Below, piece by piece: positions 1 through 6,427 of a DNA stretch of 45,492 nt. Numbering within the stretch: position 1 is the first letter of the stretch; every line of letters starts with the position of its first letter. The stretch lies in contig JABFGI010000013.1 of assembly GCA_013112535.1 (NCBI GenBank), positions 1 to 45,492 on the forward strand, written 5' to 3'. Under the pieces are notes generated by a model. It did no database searches, was not told the origin of the DNA, and worked only from the letters and a program-made list of their open reading frames with translations. Source of the stretch: Pseudomonadota bacterium (GTDB lineage Bacteria; Pseudomonadota; Gammaproteobacteria; Eutrophobiales; Eutrophobiaceae). The position numbers were made by a program, and so were the translations under genes.

Positions 1-99
1 ATGGATTATGAGCTAGGCTATTTTGATGAGGATGTCGCTCGCGTTGAACCGGCTGACAATCCTTTTATACCAAAACTGTTACCTATGTCTTCGGTATAA
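1..99 (+). pseudogene. Transposase C-terminus (partial, cut by window edge)
   Basis: An open frame runs from the window edge to TAA at 97-99 and encodes 33 residues ending in PFIPKLLPMSSV. From memory, such a tail ending in P-F-x-P-K-x-LPMS-V occurs in DDE (integrase-core, IS481-like) transposases, but no catalytic domain is visible here, so the family is only a guess. The ATG at 1 is probably an internal Met codon and not a start. The stop codon lies inside the first of the two 25-bp terminal repeats. It is listed as partial because of the window edge; nothing shows the gene is broken. Confidence 0.55.
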
Positions 100-127
100 A
101 CTGTTACTCATGTGCCCGGTATGGACC
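1..127 (+). mobile_element. Insertion sequence, 3' end fragment (left copy)
   Basis: These 127 bases are identical to the reverse complement of 45366-45492; the match stops at 127/45366. The fragment contains the last codons of a transposase (stop at 97-99) and the terminus of the element. Two imperfect 25-bp direct repeats end it, at 76-100 and 101-125, sharing CTGTTAC..ATGT...CGGTAT; they look like transposase binding sites. The rest of the element lies outside the window. The IS end is 9 nt from the CCA of tRNA-Lys. Confidence 0.8.
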
Positions 128-136
128 GAAATTAAA

Positions 137-212
<76 letters not shown>

Positions 213-215
213 GAA

Positions 216-292
216 TGGGGTGAACGATGGGACTCGAACCCACGACGACCGGAATCACAATCCGGGGCTCTACCAACTGAGCTACGCTCACC
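216..292 (-). tRNA. tRNA-His(GTG)
   Basis: A cloverleaf with anticodon loop TTGTGAT (anticodon GTG) and encoded CCA at 218-216. The template also encodes G-1 (292) opposite the discriminator C73, the hallmark of tRNA-His and the identity element for HisRS; this gives 77 nt. Only 3 nt separate it from tRNA-Lys, so the two are certainly co-transcribed. Confidence 0.96.
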
Positions 293-410
293 ATAAATAA
301 TTCAGGTGTTGTTTCTTTGTCGCATTAAAACAGTTTTCTCTAATACAAACCAATTTATTGGGATAAATTGGCGCGCCCGAGAGGACTCGAACCTCTAACC
401 CCCGGCTTAG

Positions 411-1094
411 CTTACCATCTACGCCTTTCGACGCCTGACAATAATAAGTTGTCAGTTTGTGGTCTGGACTATCTCTTCACCATCTCAGGTGTCGCACGTA
501 TAGTCTCTACGGAACCCTTTTATAATCAGTCACCAAATTAATATTTTTTGACTGATTATTCTTAGGCATCTCTACCCTCAACGTGACTGAACACTTAAAT
601 TCCGAAGGGTCAAAGTAATAGCATTCGTCTGTATCAGGGCAGTAAACACAATAAATATCGACTTCGCCCTTATCGACAGCTTGCATATGCGTACCATTTT
701 TGTCCGCCCAACTTGAGCGAAAGTGTACGGTTATACTCCCTGTCTTATCAACAGACTTATACTTAACCTGAATCCTAAGAAATTTCTTATCCTTATACGC
801 CACTAAATCAAACGGCGCATGCTCAGTCATTGGATTTAAAATAATAAATCCTTGCTCGAATAAATCGAGTTGAGCCTTCAAAACACCCAGGTCTCCCTTT
901 TGCTTGGTGTGATGCATAATAATATTATTATTATGCTCATACCAATGGATGGGTCAACCATCGGTTTCCTCGGGATTGCCATCAGCCTAGACTACTACCT
1001 AGCTGTTAAGGTTTCCCCGATACAGTGCGATGCACTTTATAGGTTTTGTTTCCCTATAAAGGCTCCTAATTACGAACAATAAGCTCGTTGCCTA
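411..1094 (-). ncRNA. Group I self-splicing intron in tRNA-Arg(TCT)
   Basis: Read on the minus strand, the insert has the group I core. The R motif GTAGAGACTA (510-501) and S motif GAGATAGTCC pair as P7 (GACTA 505-501 with TAGTC 471-467). P3 is GCACTGTA (1028-1021) with TACGTGC (500-494). P6 is GGAAACC (969-963) with GGGTTCC (517-511), one mismatch. P8 is CACC/GGTG (491-478). P2 is a 9-bp stem CTTTATAGG/CCTATAAAG. A P9-type CTGACAA/TTGTCAG stem and a CGTC-GAAA-GGCG tetraloop hairpin precede the last base, G411 (omega-G). The internal guide places TTAG (1069-1066) to pair with 3' exon CTAA (P10) and GAGCC (1065-1061) to pair with the 5' exon end (P1, U.G at the splice site, one bulged C). The layout resembles the small bacterial tRNA introns of Azoarcus and Agrobacterium. 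Confidence 0.93.
507..917 (-). CDS. Intron-encoded PD-(D/E)XK homing endonuclease
   Basis: A 136-aa protein in the P6 loop of the tRNA-Arg group I intron. The N-terminal KGDLG helix, then PFDLVAYKDKKFLRIQVKYKS, give the PD-(D/E)XK nuclease pattern D37...Q50-x-K52, with Q in place of D/E. This is the pattern of the group I intron endonuclease family typified by I-Ssp6803I, which sits in a cyanobacterial tRNA-fMet intron. A glutamate that I recall in the first helix of relatives is not evident here. Its expected role is to cleave an intronless tRNA-Arg allele so that the intron is copied in. The last codons and the TAG stop (509-507) overlap P6' and the R motif of the ribozyme. The ATG (917-915) lies at the edge of a 21-nt perfect palindrome (915-935), and no clear Shine-Dalgarno is seen. 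Confidence 0.8.
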   Translation of the reverse strand: MHHTKQKGDLGVLKAQLDLFEQGFIILNPMTEHAPFDLVAYKDKKFLRIQVKYKSVDKTGSITVHFRSSWADKNGTHMQAVDKGEVDIYCVYCPDTDECYYFDPSEFKCSVTLRVEMPKNNQSKNINLVTDYKRVP

Positions 1095-1162
1095 AAGGCC
1101 GGTGCTCTATCCGGTTGAGCTACGGGCGCATTACACCTCTTATATAGATTGTTTTATCAAAA

Positions 1163-1239
1163 TGGTCGGGGCAGAGGGATTCGAACCCCCGACCCTCTGC
1201 TCCCAAAGCAGATGCGCTACCAGGCTGCGCTATGCCCCG
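1163..1239 (-). tRNA. tRNA-Pro(TGG)
   Basis: A 77-nt cloverleaf beginning CGGGGCATAGCGCAG, with the AGCGCAGCCTGGTAGCGC D-arm typical of proline tRNAs, anticodon loop TTTGGGA (TGG), T-stem GGGGG/CCCTC-type, discriminator A and encoded CCA (1165-1163). It is the first gene of the minus-strand Pro-Arg-His-Lys operon, 33 nt upstream of the split tRNA-Arg. Confidence 0.96.
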
Positions 1240-1275
1240 ATTTCTTTGAGTATCCAGCCTATAACAGGACGTGGG

Positions 1276-1304
1276 ATGATACGCAGTACACCCTATCCCG
1301 TCAA
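1276..1304 (-). promoter_or_regulatory. Sigma-70 promoter of the tRNA operon
   Basis: On the minus strand TTGACG (1304-1299), a 17-bp spacer and TATCAT (1281-1276) lie about 37 bp upstream of tRNA-Pro. It is well placed to drive Pro-Arg-His-Lys, so the intron would be transcribed at tRNA-operon levels. Confidence 0.75.
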
Positions 1305-1340
1305 TTCCCAATCAAAAATAAATTAACGACTAGAAATCAA

Positions 1341-2732
1341 TTAGTTACGTCGCCAAATTGTTCCTTGGGGAGTATCTTCCAGACTAATACCTAAACTCAC
1401 AAGATGATCACGAATTTCATCCGCTTTGGCGTAATCTTTTGCTGCCTTAGCTTCACTACGTTCATCTATAAATTTTTGAACAGCAACTTCATCTAATTCG
1501 TTGTCATCCGATCCTGTTTTGGCCTGTAAAAAGGCTTGTGGTTCATCCTGTAATAAACCCAGAACACTGCCAAAATATTTTAACGTTGTTGCATATTCAA
1601 TTGCCTCTTTCGAGGATTTATCTGAACAACGATTTAGCTCTTTGGCTAATTCATGCAAAACCGAAATGGTCTTCGGCGTATTAAAGTCATCGTTCATAAA
1701 AGAATTAAACTGATCAACGTAATCTTTTTTCGGCTCAATGTCGTTAGAAACATGGGCATCTCTTAAAGCGGTATACAAACCTGTCAGTGCCGATTTCGCT
1801 TCTTCAAGATTATCAATCGAGTAATTTAAAGGACTACGATAATGACTGGAAAGAATAAAAAAACGAATCACTTCTGGTTGATAATCTTTTAGTACTTCTC
1901 TAACAGTGAAGAAGTTACCCAATGATTTCGACATTTTTTCTTCATCGACACGAACGAAACCATTGTGAATCCAGACATTGGCGAATTCTGCTCCAGTAGA
2001 ACAAACTGACTGTGCGATTTCATTCTCGTGATGAGGAAACTGCAAATCCTGACCTCCCCCGTGGATATCAAAATGATTACCGAGGCAATGTGTCGACATC
2101 GCAGAGCACTCAATATGCCAACCGGGACGTCCTTCTCCCCAGGGCGAAGGCCAACTGGGTTCTTCCGGTTTGGCTGATTTCCATAAAACAAAATCTAATG
2201 GGTCGTCCTTTTCATTCTGAACTTCAACGCGTTCGCCGGCACGTAACTCTTCTGTGTTCTTGCCAGATAAGTTGCCATAGTTCTCAAATGAACTCACATC
2301 GAAATAAACATCATTATTACTACCAACATAAGCATGTTTCTTTTTAATCAACGCCGAAATCATATCTATAATCTGATCCATATGCTCTGTCGCTTTTGGC
2401 TCACTGTCTGGCGGTACAACGCCAAGCGCATTTGAATCTTCATTCATTGCCGTTATGAATCGTTCCGTTAATTCTGTAATCGACTCGTTATTCTCATTAG
2501 CTCGATTGATGATCTTGTCATCAATATCCGTAATATTTCGTACATAGGTGACATCAAAACCGATATTGCGTAAATGACGAGCAATCATATCGAAAACCAC
2601 CATAACCCGTGCATGACCAACATGGCAGAGGTCATAAACCGTCATGCCACAGACATACATACTCACTTTGCCTGGTTCGATGGGTTTAAAGGTTTCTTTT
2701 TGTCTACTGAGACTGTTATAAATTTTTAGCAC
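1341..2732 (-). CDS. cysS: Cysteinyl-tRNA synthetase
   Basis: Charges tRNA-Cys with cysteine in the cytoplasm. The 463-aa length is normal for the bacterial enzyme. The class I signatures are seen: [15 protein letters not shown] near residues 29-43 (HIGH motif and zinc-ligand Cys), [18 protein letters not shown] in the catalytic core, and KMSKS near 267. The frame starts with GTG (2732-2730), which gives the usual N-terminus [11 protein letters not shown]. No good Shine-Dalgarno precedes it, but there is no closer in-frame ATG before the catalytic core. It is divergent from ppiB, matching the cysS/ppiB/lpxH neighbourhood of E. coli, and lies just upstream of the tRNA operon on the same strand. 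Confidence 0.97.
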   Translation of the reverse strand: MLKIYNSLSRQKETFKPIEPGKVSMYVCGMTVYDLCHVGHARVMVVFDMIARHLRNIGFDVTYVRNITDIDDKIINRANENNESITELTERFITAMNEDSNALGVVPPDSEPKATEHMDQIIDMISALIKKKHAYVGSNNDVYFDVSSFENYGNLSGKNTEELRAGERVEVQNEKDDPLDFVLWKSAKPEEPSWPSPWGEGRPGWHIECSAMSTHCLGNHFDIHGGGQDLQFPHHENEIAQSVCSTGAEFANVWIHNGFVRVDEEKMSKSLGNFFTVREVLKDYQPEVIRFFILSSHYRSPLNYSIDNLEEAKSALTGLYTALRDAHVSNDIEPKKDYVDQFNSFMNDDFNTPKTISVLHELAKELNRCSDKSSKEAIEYATTLKYFGSVLGLLQDEPQAFLQAKTGSDDNELDEVAVQKFIDERSEAKAAKDYAKADEIRDHLVSLGISLEDTPQGTIWRRN

Positions 2733-2766
2733 GAGTTAATTGTCAATTAATTTTCAGAGGACGCGA

Positions 2767-2795
2767 ATCTTATCCGAAAGCGGCTAATGCGACAA
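2767..2795 (-). promoter_or_regulatory. Likely cysS promoter
   Basis: Minus-strand TTGTCG (2795-2790), 17-bp spacer, TAAGAT (2772-2767), ending about 35 bp upstream of the cysS start. It lies back-to-back with the ppiB promoter. Confidence 0.6.
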
Positions 2796-2802
2796 AAGGA
2801 AT

Positions 2803-2832
2803 TTGTCAGTCTTGGCCTCTGACAGGCATAAT
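2803..2832 (+). promoter_or_regulatory. Likely ppiB-lpxH promoter
   Basis: TTGTCA (2803-2808), 18-bp spacer, CATAAT (2827-2832), 50 bp upstream of ppiB. Confidence 0.6.
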
Positions 2833-2882
2833 CACACCATCACTATTTACTCTTACAACAGTCAAAATCCCGGAGAATAATC

Positions 2883-3392
2883 ATGAAGATGAAGTTTACG
2901 ACAACACTCGGTCCTATCACTATTGAGCTAAATGCAGAAAAAGCTCCCAAAACCGTCGAAAATTTCGTTGCCTATGTAGAAAGCGGCCATTACAACGGCA
3001 CTATATTTCACCGTGTTATCGAAGATTTCATGATTCAGGGTGGAGGCATGGATAAAGACATGAGTTCCAAACCAACCAATGCGCCGGTAAAAAATGAAGC
3101 GAACAATGGTTTGAAGAATGAATATGGTACCGTGGCAATGGCAAGAACCAGCGATCCACATTCGGCATCAGCGCAGTTCTTCATCAATACCAGCGACAAT
3201 GGCTTTCTCGATTTTACCTCTGAAACTCAGGATGGTTGGGGTTACTGTGTATTTGGTAAAGTTATTGAAGGCATTGAAATCGTCAATAATATTGAAGAAA
3301 AACCGACGACAACTCGAAATGGTCATCAGGATGTTCCTGAAGAAATCATTGAAATTGAAAAAGCAGAAATGCTTGCAGAAGAAGACGAATAG
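2883..3392 (+). CDS. ppiB: Peptidyl-prolyl cis-trans isomerase (cyclophilin), cytoplasmic type
   Basis: Catalyses cis-trans isomerisation of X-Pro bonds during protein folding. The 169-aa frame is one cyclophilin domain with FHRVIEDFMIQGGG (catalytic Arg), then the SAQFFINTSDN and GYCVFGKVIEG blocks. There is no signal peptide, so it is the PpiB-like cytoplasmic form and not PpiA. The start follows CGGAGAA at good spacing. An acidic, Glu-rich tail of about 25 residues closes it. It lies 33 nt upstream of lpxH and is probably co-transcribed with it, as in E. coli. Confidence 0.95.
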   Translation: MKMKFTTTLGPITIELNAEKAPKTVENFVAYVESGHYNGTIFHRVIEDFMIQGGGMDKDMSSKPTNAPVKNEANNGLKNEYGTVAMARTSDPHSASAQFFINTSDNGFLDFTSETQDGWGYCVFGKVIEGIEIVNNIEEKPTTTRNGHQDVPEEIIEIEKAEMLAEEDE

Positions 3393-3425
3393 TTTCTACT
3401 TTTAAATAATTTTTACATTATAAAG

Positions 3426-4172
3426 ATGACAACACTTTTCATTTCTGACCTACACCTTAGTCAACAGAGATCAGAAAAGTTGTCATTATTTTTCGACTTT
3501 TTAAAAGGCCCTGCTAAAAACGCAGAAGCACTTTATATTCTGGGTGATCTCTATGATGATTTCTGGATAGGATGTGACGACAAACTTTCTCCCAATCCGG
3601 AAATCATTTCTGCCTTACGTAACTACTCAAATGAAACAAACACGCAATTATTTATCATGCGCGGCAACCGTGACTTTCATTTAAACAAGGAATTTACTGA
3701 TGCAACGGGATGTATATTAATTGATGATCCAACAGAAATAATTCTATATGATAAAAAAGTCTTGCTTATGCACGGTGACACGCTTTGTACTGATGATGTG
3801 AAGTATCAGAAGTGGCGAAAATTTATTACGCATCCCTGCATCAAATGGATTTACTTCATCATGCCTTATGCTTTACGAAAAAAAATTGCGCGTGATGTTC
3901 GAAGTTATGCCGCCGATGCAGTGCAGAAAAAATCAGCGGAAATTACTGATGTCGCACAACGTACGGTACTCCAAACAATGAAAGATTTTAACGTGACAAC
4001 GTTAATTCACGGACATACACACCGACAAGCTATACACAATATAGACTTAAATGGCACGCCTGCTCAAAGAATTGTTCTTGGTGACTGGTATGAAAAAGAC
4101 TGTATCTTGATACACGATGCTACAGGTTTCAGATTCGAACGCGTTGAAAATTATATAAGTAACAATAGTTAA
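3426..4172 (+). CDS. lpxH: UDP-2,3-diacylglucosamine diphosphatase
   Basis: Hydrolyses UDP-2,3-diacylglucosamine to lipid X and UMP in lipid A biosynthesis, at the inner face of the cytoplasmic membrane. It shows the calcineurin-like metallophosphatase motifs in order: SDLHL, GDLYDDFWIG, GNRDFHL, MHGD and HGHTH. The 248 residues are normal for LpxH. It follows ppiB and ends tail-to-tail with ampE, the stop codons sharing TTAA (4169-4172). An LPS-containing Gram-negative envelope follows from its presence. Confidence 0.95.
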   Translation: MTTLFISDLHLSQQRSEKLSLFFDFLKGPAKNAEALYILGDLYDDFWIGCDDKLSPNPEIISALRNYSNETNTQLFIMRGNRDFHLNKEFTDATGCILIDDPTEIILYDKKVLLMHGDTLCTDDVKYQKWRKFITHPCIKWIYFIMPYALRKKIARDVRSYAADAVQKKSAEITDVAQRTVLQTMKDFNVTTLIHGHTHRQAIHNIDLNGTPAQRIVLGDWYEKDCILIHDATGFRFERVENYISNNS

Positions 4173-5032
4173 CCAAGTTTTCCTGACAACGTCATAATTC
4201 CGAGAACAGCAAGACAAATAATCAGTGTTCGATTAATTAATGATTTGAGTTCATCGATCCAATATGATTTTTCTCTATCAGGCACTTCAACATCCGGCAT
4301 ATATTGCAATGCGCCCATGCCTGCTTCCTGTATGACTTTATTATTTACATCAAAGGTAAGATGATCAGAATGTTTCCAACCGGAAAATACATCACCCAGA
4401 CTACCAGCTAATGCCATTGCAATAATCATGATCCTCGATGAGGGCCACTCAAGAATATTTAACAATAATCTGGTGCTATCTGCAAAGCCGCTACGAATTT
4501 CGTTGAATTCTTTATCTAACTCATCAACAAGTCGATACAATAAAGCGCCGACTGCCCCAAGGATAAGAAACCAGAAGATAACAGCAAAACTTCGTTTATG
4601 TGCTTCAACTAAAGCAGATTTAATAACGGCCACTTCATTAGCATCTTCAGCATCTATTACAGAAACATCTATTATCTCATCGCTTAAGGATGAAATGTTA
4701 TCGGTATCGCCTTCATCAATTGCAGAAACAAAATAATCAAGCCGATTATCCAGCGCTTCAGGTGCAAGACAATAAATTAAAACAATCAGTGTGAAGACAC
4801 CTTCAAGAATAGAAGACCAGTGATCAAGAGCAGAAAGGATTATTATCAAGGCTAAAATCGGTATCACTAACAGAGTAAGAAGACCCAATGAACCATCCCA
4901 TAATTTATAATGCGCCAGTCGTTTTTCCAGAAAATAAAACAAGCCCGTAAACCAGCAATAATTTCGGTATCGTTCCAATCCGCCGATAAAAAAATCCAGA
5001 CCTAGTGCAATAAGAATAAAAATCAGTGTCAT
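4169..5032 (-). CDS. ampE: AmpE-like inner-membrane protein
   Basis: A 287-aa polytopic protein of the AmpE/CobD-like family with the conserved N-terminal pattern D-F/L...E.YR....F and four hydrophobic segments: residues 1-17, 45-85, about 145-165, and the C-terminus. A soluble acidic loop (about 105-130) lies between them. In enterobacteria AmpE is encoded with AmpD and is described as a sensor-like protein in beta-lactamase induction; its biochemical role is unclear. The ATG overlaps the ampD stop as ATGA (5029-5032), so translational coupling is likely. Confidence 0.85.
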   Translation of the reverse strand: MTLIFILIALGLDFFIGGLERYRNYCWFTGLFYFLEKRLAHYKLWDGSLGLLTLLVIPILALIIILSALDHWSSILEGVFTLIVLIYCLAPEALDNRLDYFVSAIDEGDTDNISSLSDEIIDVSVIDAEDANEVAVIKSALVEAHKRSFAVIFWFLILGAVGALLYRLVDELDKEFNEIRSGFADSTRLLLNILEWPSSRIMIIAMALAGSLGDVFSGWKHSDHLTFDVNNKVIQEAGMGALQYMPDVEVPDREKSYWIDELKSLINRTLIICLAVLGIMTLSGKLG

Positions 5033-5601
5033 AGTTTTAGTAATGAAAAATAATAGTCTTTATCAAACGCCGTCCCAGGATCAGTTTTCCTGCCCGGAGC
5101 AATATCACTGTGACCAACAATACGATCTTTTGTTATTTTCTGCCAGCGTTGACAGATTAAATTAGTAATTTGAGCCAATGTTTGGTATTGCTCGTTACAA
5201 TAGGTTTCCTCATCACAGCCTTCCAGTTCAATTCCAATTGCAAAATCGTTACATTGGTGACGACCATCAAAACAAGACTCTCCCGCATGCCAGGCTCGCT
5301 TTAGAAACGGAACATATTGCGTCACTTTACCTTCGCGATTAATTAGCAAATGTGAGGACACTCGTAACTCATGTATTTCTGCAAAATACGGATGTTCATT
5401 TTTATCGAGTGTATTTGTAAACAACTGATCAATATAATCACCACCATATTCTCTTGGCGGCAAACTGATACCGTGTATCACTAATAAATCAATGTCCGAG
5501 CTATCCGGTCGTTCATCACAATTTGGTGAGGGCACAAAGCGTGCTCCGTTTAACCATTCGCTTTGTTCGTCAATTTGAAAAACTGCTTGCTTCAATTTCA
5601 A
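5029..5601 (-). CDS. ampD: 1,6-anhydro-N-acetylmuramyl-L-alanine amidase
   Basis: A cytoplasmic zinc amidase that cleaves the peptide from anhydro-muropeptides during peptidoglycan recycling, thereby keeping ampC inducers low. The 190-aa amidase_2 domain shows LLVIHGISLPP (first zinc His), RVSSHLLINREGKVTQYVPF, AWHAGES, IGIELEGCDE, and VGHSDIAPGRKTDPG carrying the other zinc His and Asp ligands. The length fits AmpD and there is no signal peptide, unlike AmiD. It is first gene of the ampDE operon and divergent from egtC. Confidence 0.95.
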   Translation of the reverse strand: MKLKQAVFQIDEQSEWLNGARFVPSPNCDERPDSSDIDLLVIHGISLPPREYGGDYIDQLFTNTLDKNEHPYFAEIHELRVSSHLLINREGKVTQYVPFLKRAWHAGESCFDGRHQCNDFAIGIELEGCDEETYCNEQYQTLAQITNLICQRWQKITKDRIVGHSDIAPGRKTDPGTAFDKDYYFSLLKL

Positions 5602-5662
5602 TGCCTTTATAAGCCTGTTAAGCTTAACTATAACAAAACCAAATGCCTTTAGAGAAAATTTA

Positions 5663-6427
5663 ATGTGTCGATTAGCCGCTTATCTTGGATCAGAAATCAG
5701 CTTGTCCCAATTTTTATTGGAGCCTGAGCATAGTCTGGTAAAACAAGCCTGGGCACCGCAAGAAATGCAGGAAGGAACTTTAAATGCTGATGGCTACGGT
5801 GTGGCCTGGTTAGCTAATGACAATCGACCATGCACATATAAAAACGTATTACCTATCTGGTCAGACACCAACCTTGATGGGCTTGGGCGTTCACTTAAAA
5901 GCGGCCTGTGGCTCGCAAACGTTCGCAGCGCAACTCCCGGCCAGGGAATCAGCGAGGCTAACACACAGCCATTTGAGCAAGACAATTTAATCTTTACTCA
6001 TAACGGTTTTTTAAAACCTTTTGATAAAAATATTAAAGCAGCTTTGCTGGATATACTATCCAACGAAATACGTGCTGAAATCAATGGCAATAGTGATTCA
6101 CTTTATTTGTATGCACTATTGCAACAACAGTTGCTGAAACAGAATTCTGTTCCTGATGCCATTATTAAGATGATGGATAAATTAAAATCAGTTTGCACTG
6201 ATCAGGTAACGGCATTATTAAACCTTGTCATCAGTGACGGAGAATACCTTTATGCATGTCGCCATACATTAAATGGTAATTGTCCCAGTCTTTATTATTC
6301 ACTTAATGACGACAATGTGAAAATTGCTTCAGAACCACTCACATCAAATGATGAATGGACTGCCTTTCCTGAAAACACTCTTATTAGTTTTAATCATTCG
6401 AGTGTTATTAATCAAACCAGTTTATGA
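5663..6427 (+). CDS. egtC: EgtC-like class II glutamine amidotransferase
   Basis: A 254-aa Ntn-type amidotransferase. Cys2 directly follows the initiator Met (MCRLAAYLG), then WAPQEM, NADGYGVAW, NVRSATPG and FTHNGFL, as in EgtC. In mycobacterial ergothioneine synthesis EgtC removes the gamma-glutamyl group from the sulfoxide made by EgtB from gamma-Glu-Cys and hercynine. Its ATGA overlap (6424-6427) with the EgtB-like gene implies a shared pathway. No methyltransferase EgtD or lyase EgtE lies in the window, so the exact thiol (or selenol) product cannot be read from this locus. Confidence 0.8.
   Translation: MCRLAAYLGSEISLSQFLLEPEHSLVKQAWAPQEMQEGTLNADGYGVAWLANDNRPCTYKNVLPIWSDTNLDGLGRSLKSGLWLANVRSATPGQGISEANTQPFEQDNLIFTHNGFLKPFDKNIKAALLDILSNEIRAEINGNSDSLYLYALLQQQLLKQNSVPDAIIKMMDKLKSVCTDQVTALLNLVISDGEYLYACRHTLNGNCPSLYYSLNDDNVKIASEPLTSNDEWTAFPENTLISFNHSSVINQTSL

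Larger units (their letters stand above)
369..1129 (-). tRNA. tRNA-Arg(TCT), interrupted by a group I intron
   Basis: The 5' exon is 1129-1095 (35 nt) and the 3' exon is 410-369 (42 nt), giving a 77-nt mature tRNA with CCA. Joined, they form acceptor GCGCCCG/CGGGCGC, D-stem GCTC/GAGC, anticodon stem CCGGC/GCCGG, a 7-nt loop CTTCTAA (anticodon TCT), T-stem AGAGG/CCTCT and discriminator G, all as in tRNA-Arg(UCU). The split falls between anticodon nucleotides 34 and 35. Without splicing no anticodon arm can form, so removal of the 684-nt insert is required if this is the cell's source of AGA-reading tRNA. Confidence 0.93.

Noticed and set aside
870..1082. A 70-codon plus-strand frame antisense to the intron
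   Set aside because: It covers the structured 5' half of the group I intron; no ribosome site or recognisable domain.
369..1129. Reading the split tRNA as Lys(TTT) or Ser(GCT)
   Set aside because: Lys would need the intron to end in C and Ser would need a long variable arm. Only the Arg(TCT) junction leaves U before and G at the end of the intron, matches P1/P10, and fits the Arg-type acceptor and discriminator G.
1102..1394. Open frames over the tRNA-Pro region, e.g. with [13 protein letters not shown] or [11 protein letters not shown]
   Set aside because: These are translations of the antisense strand and alternate frames of a tRNA gene, a well-known source of spurious proteins.
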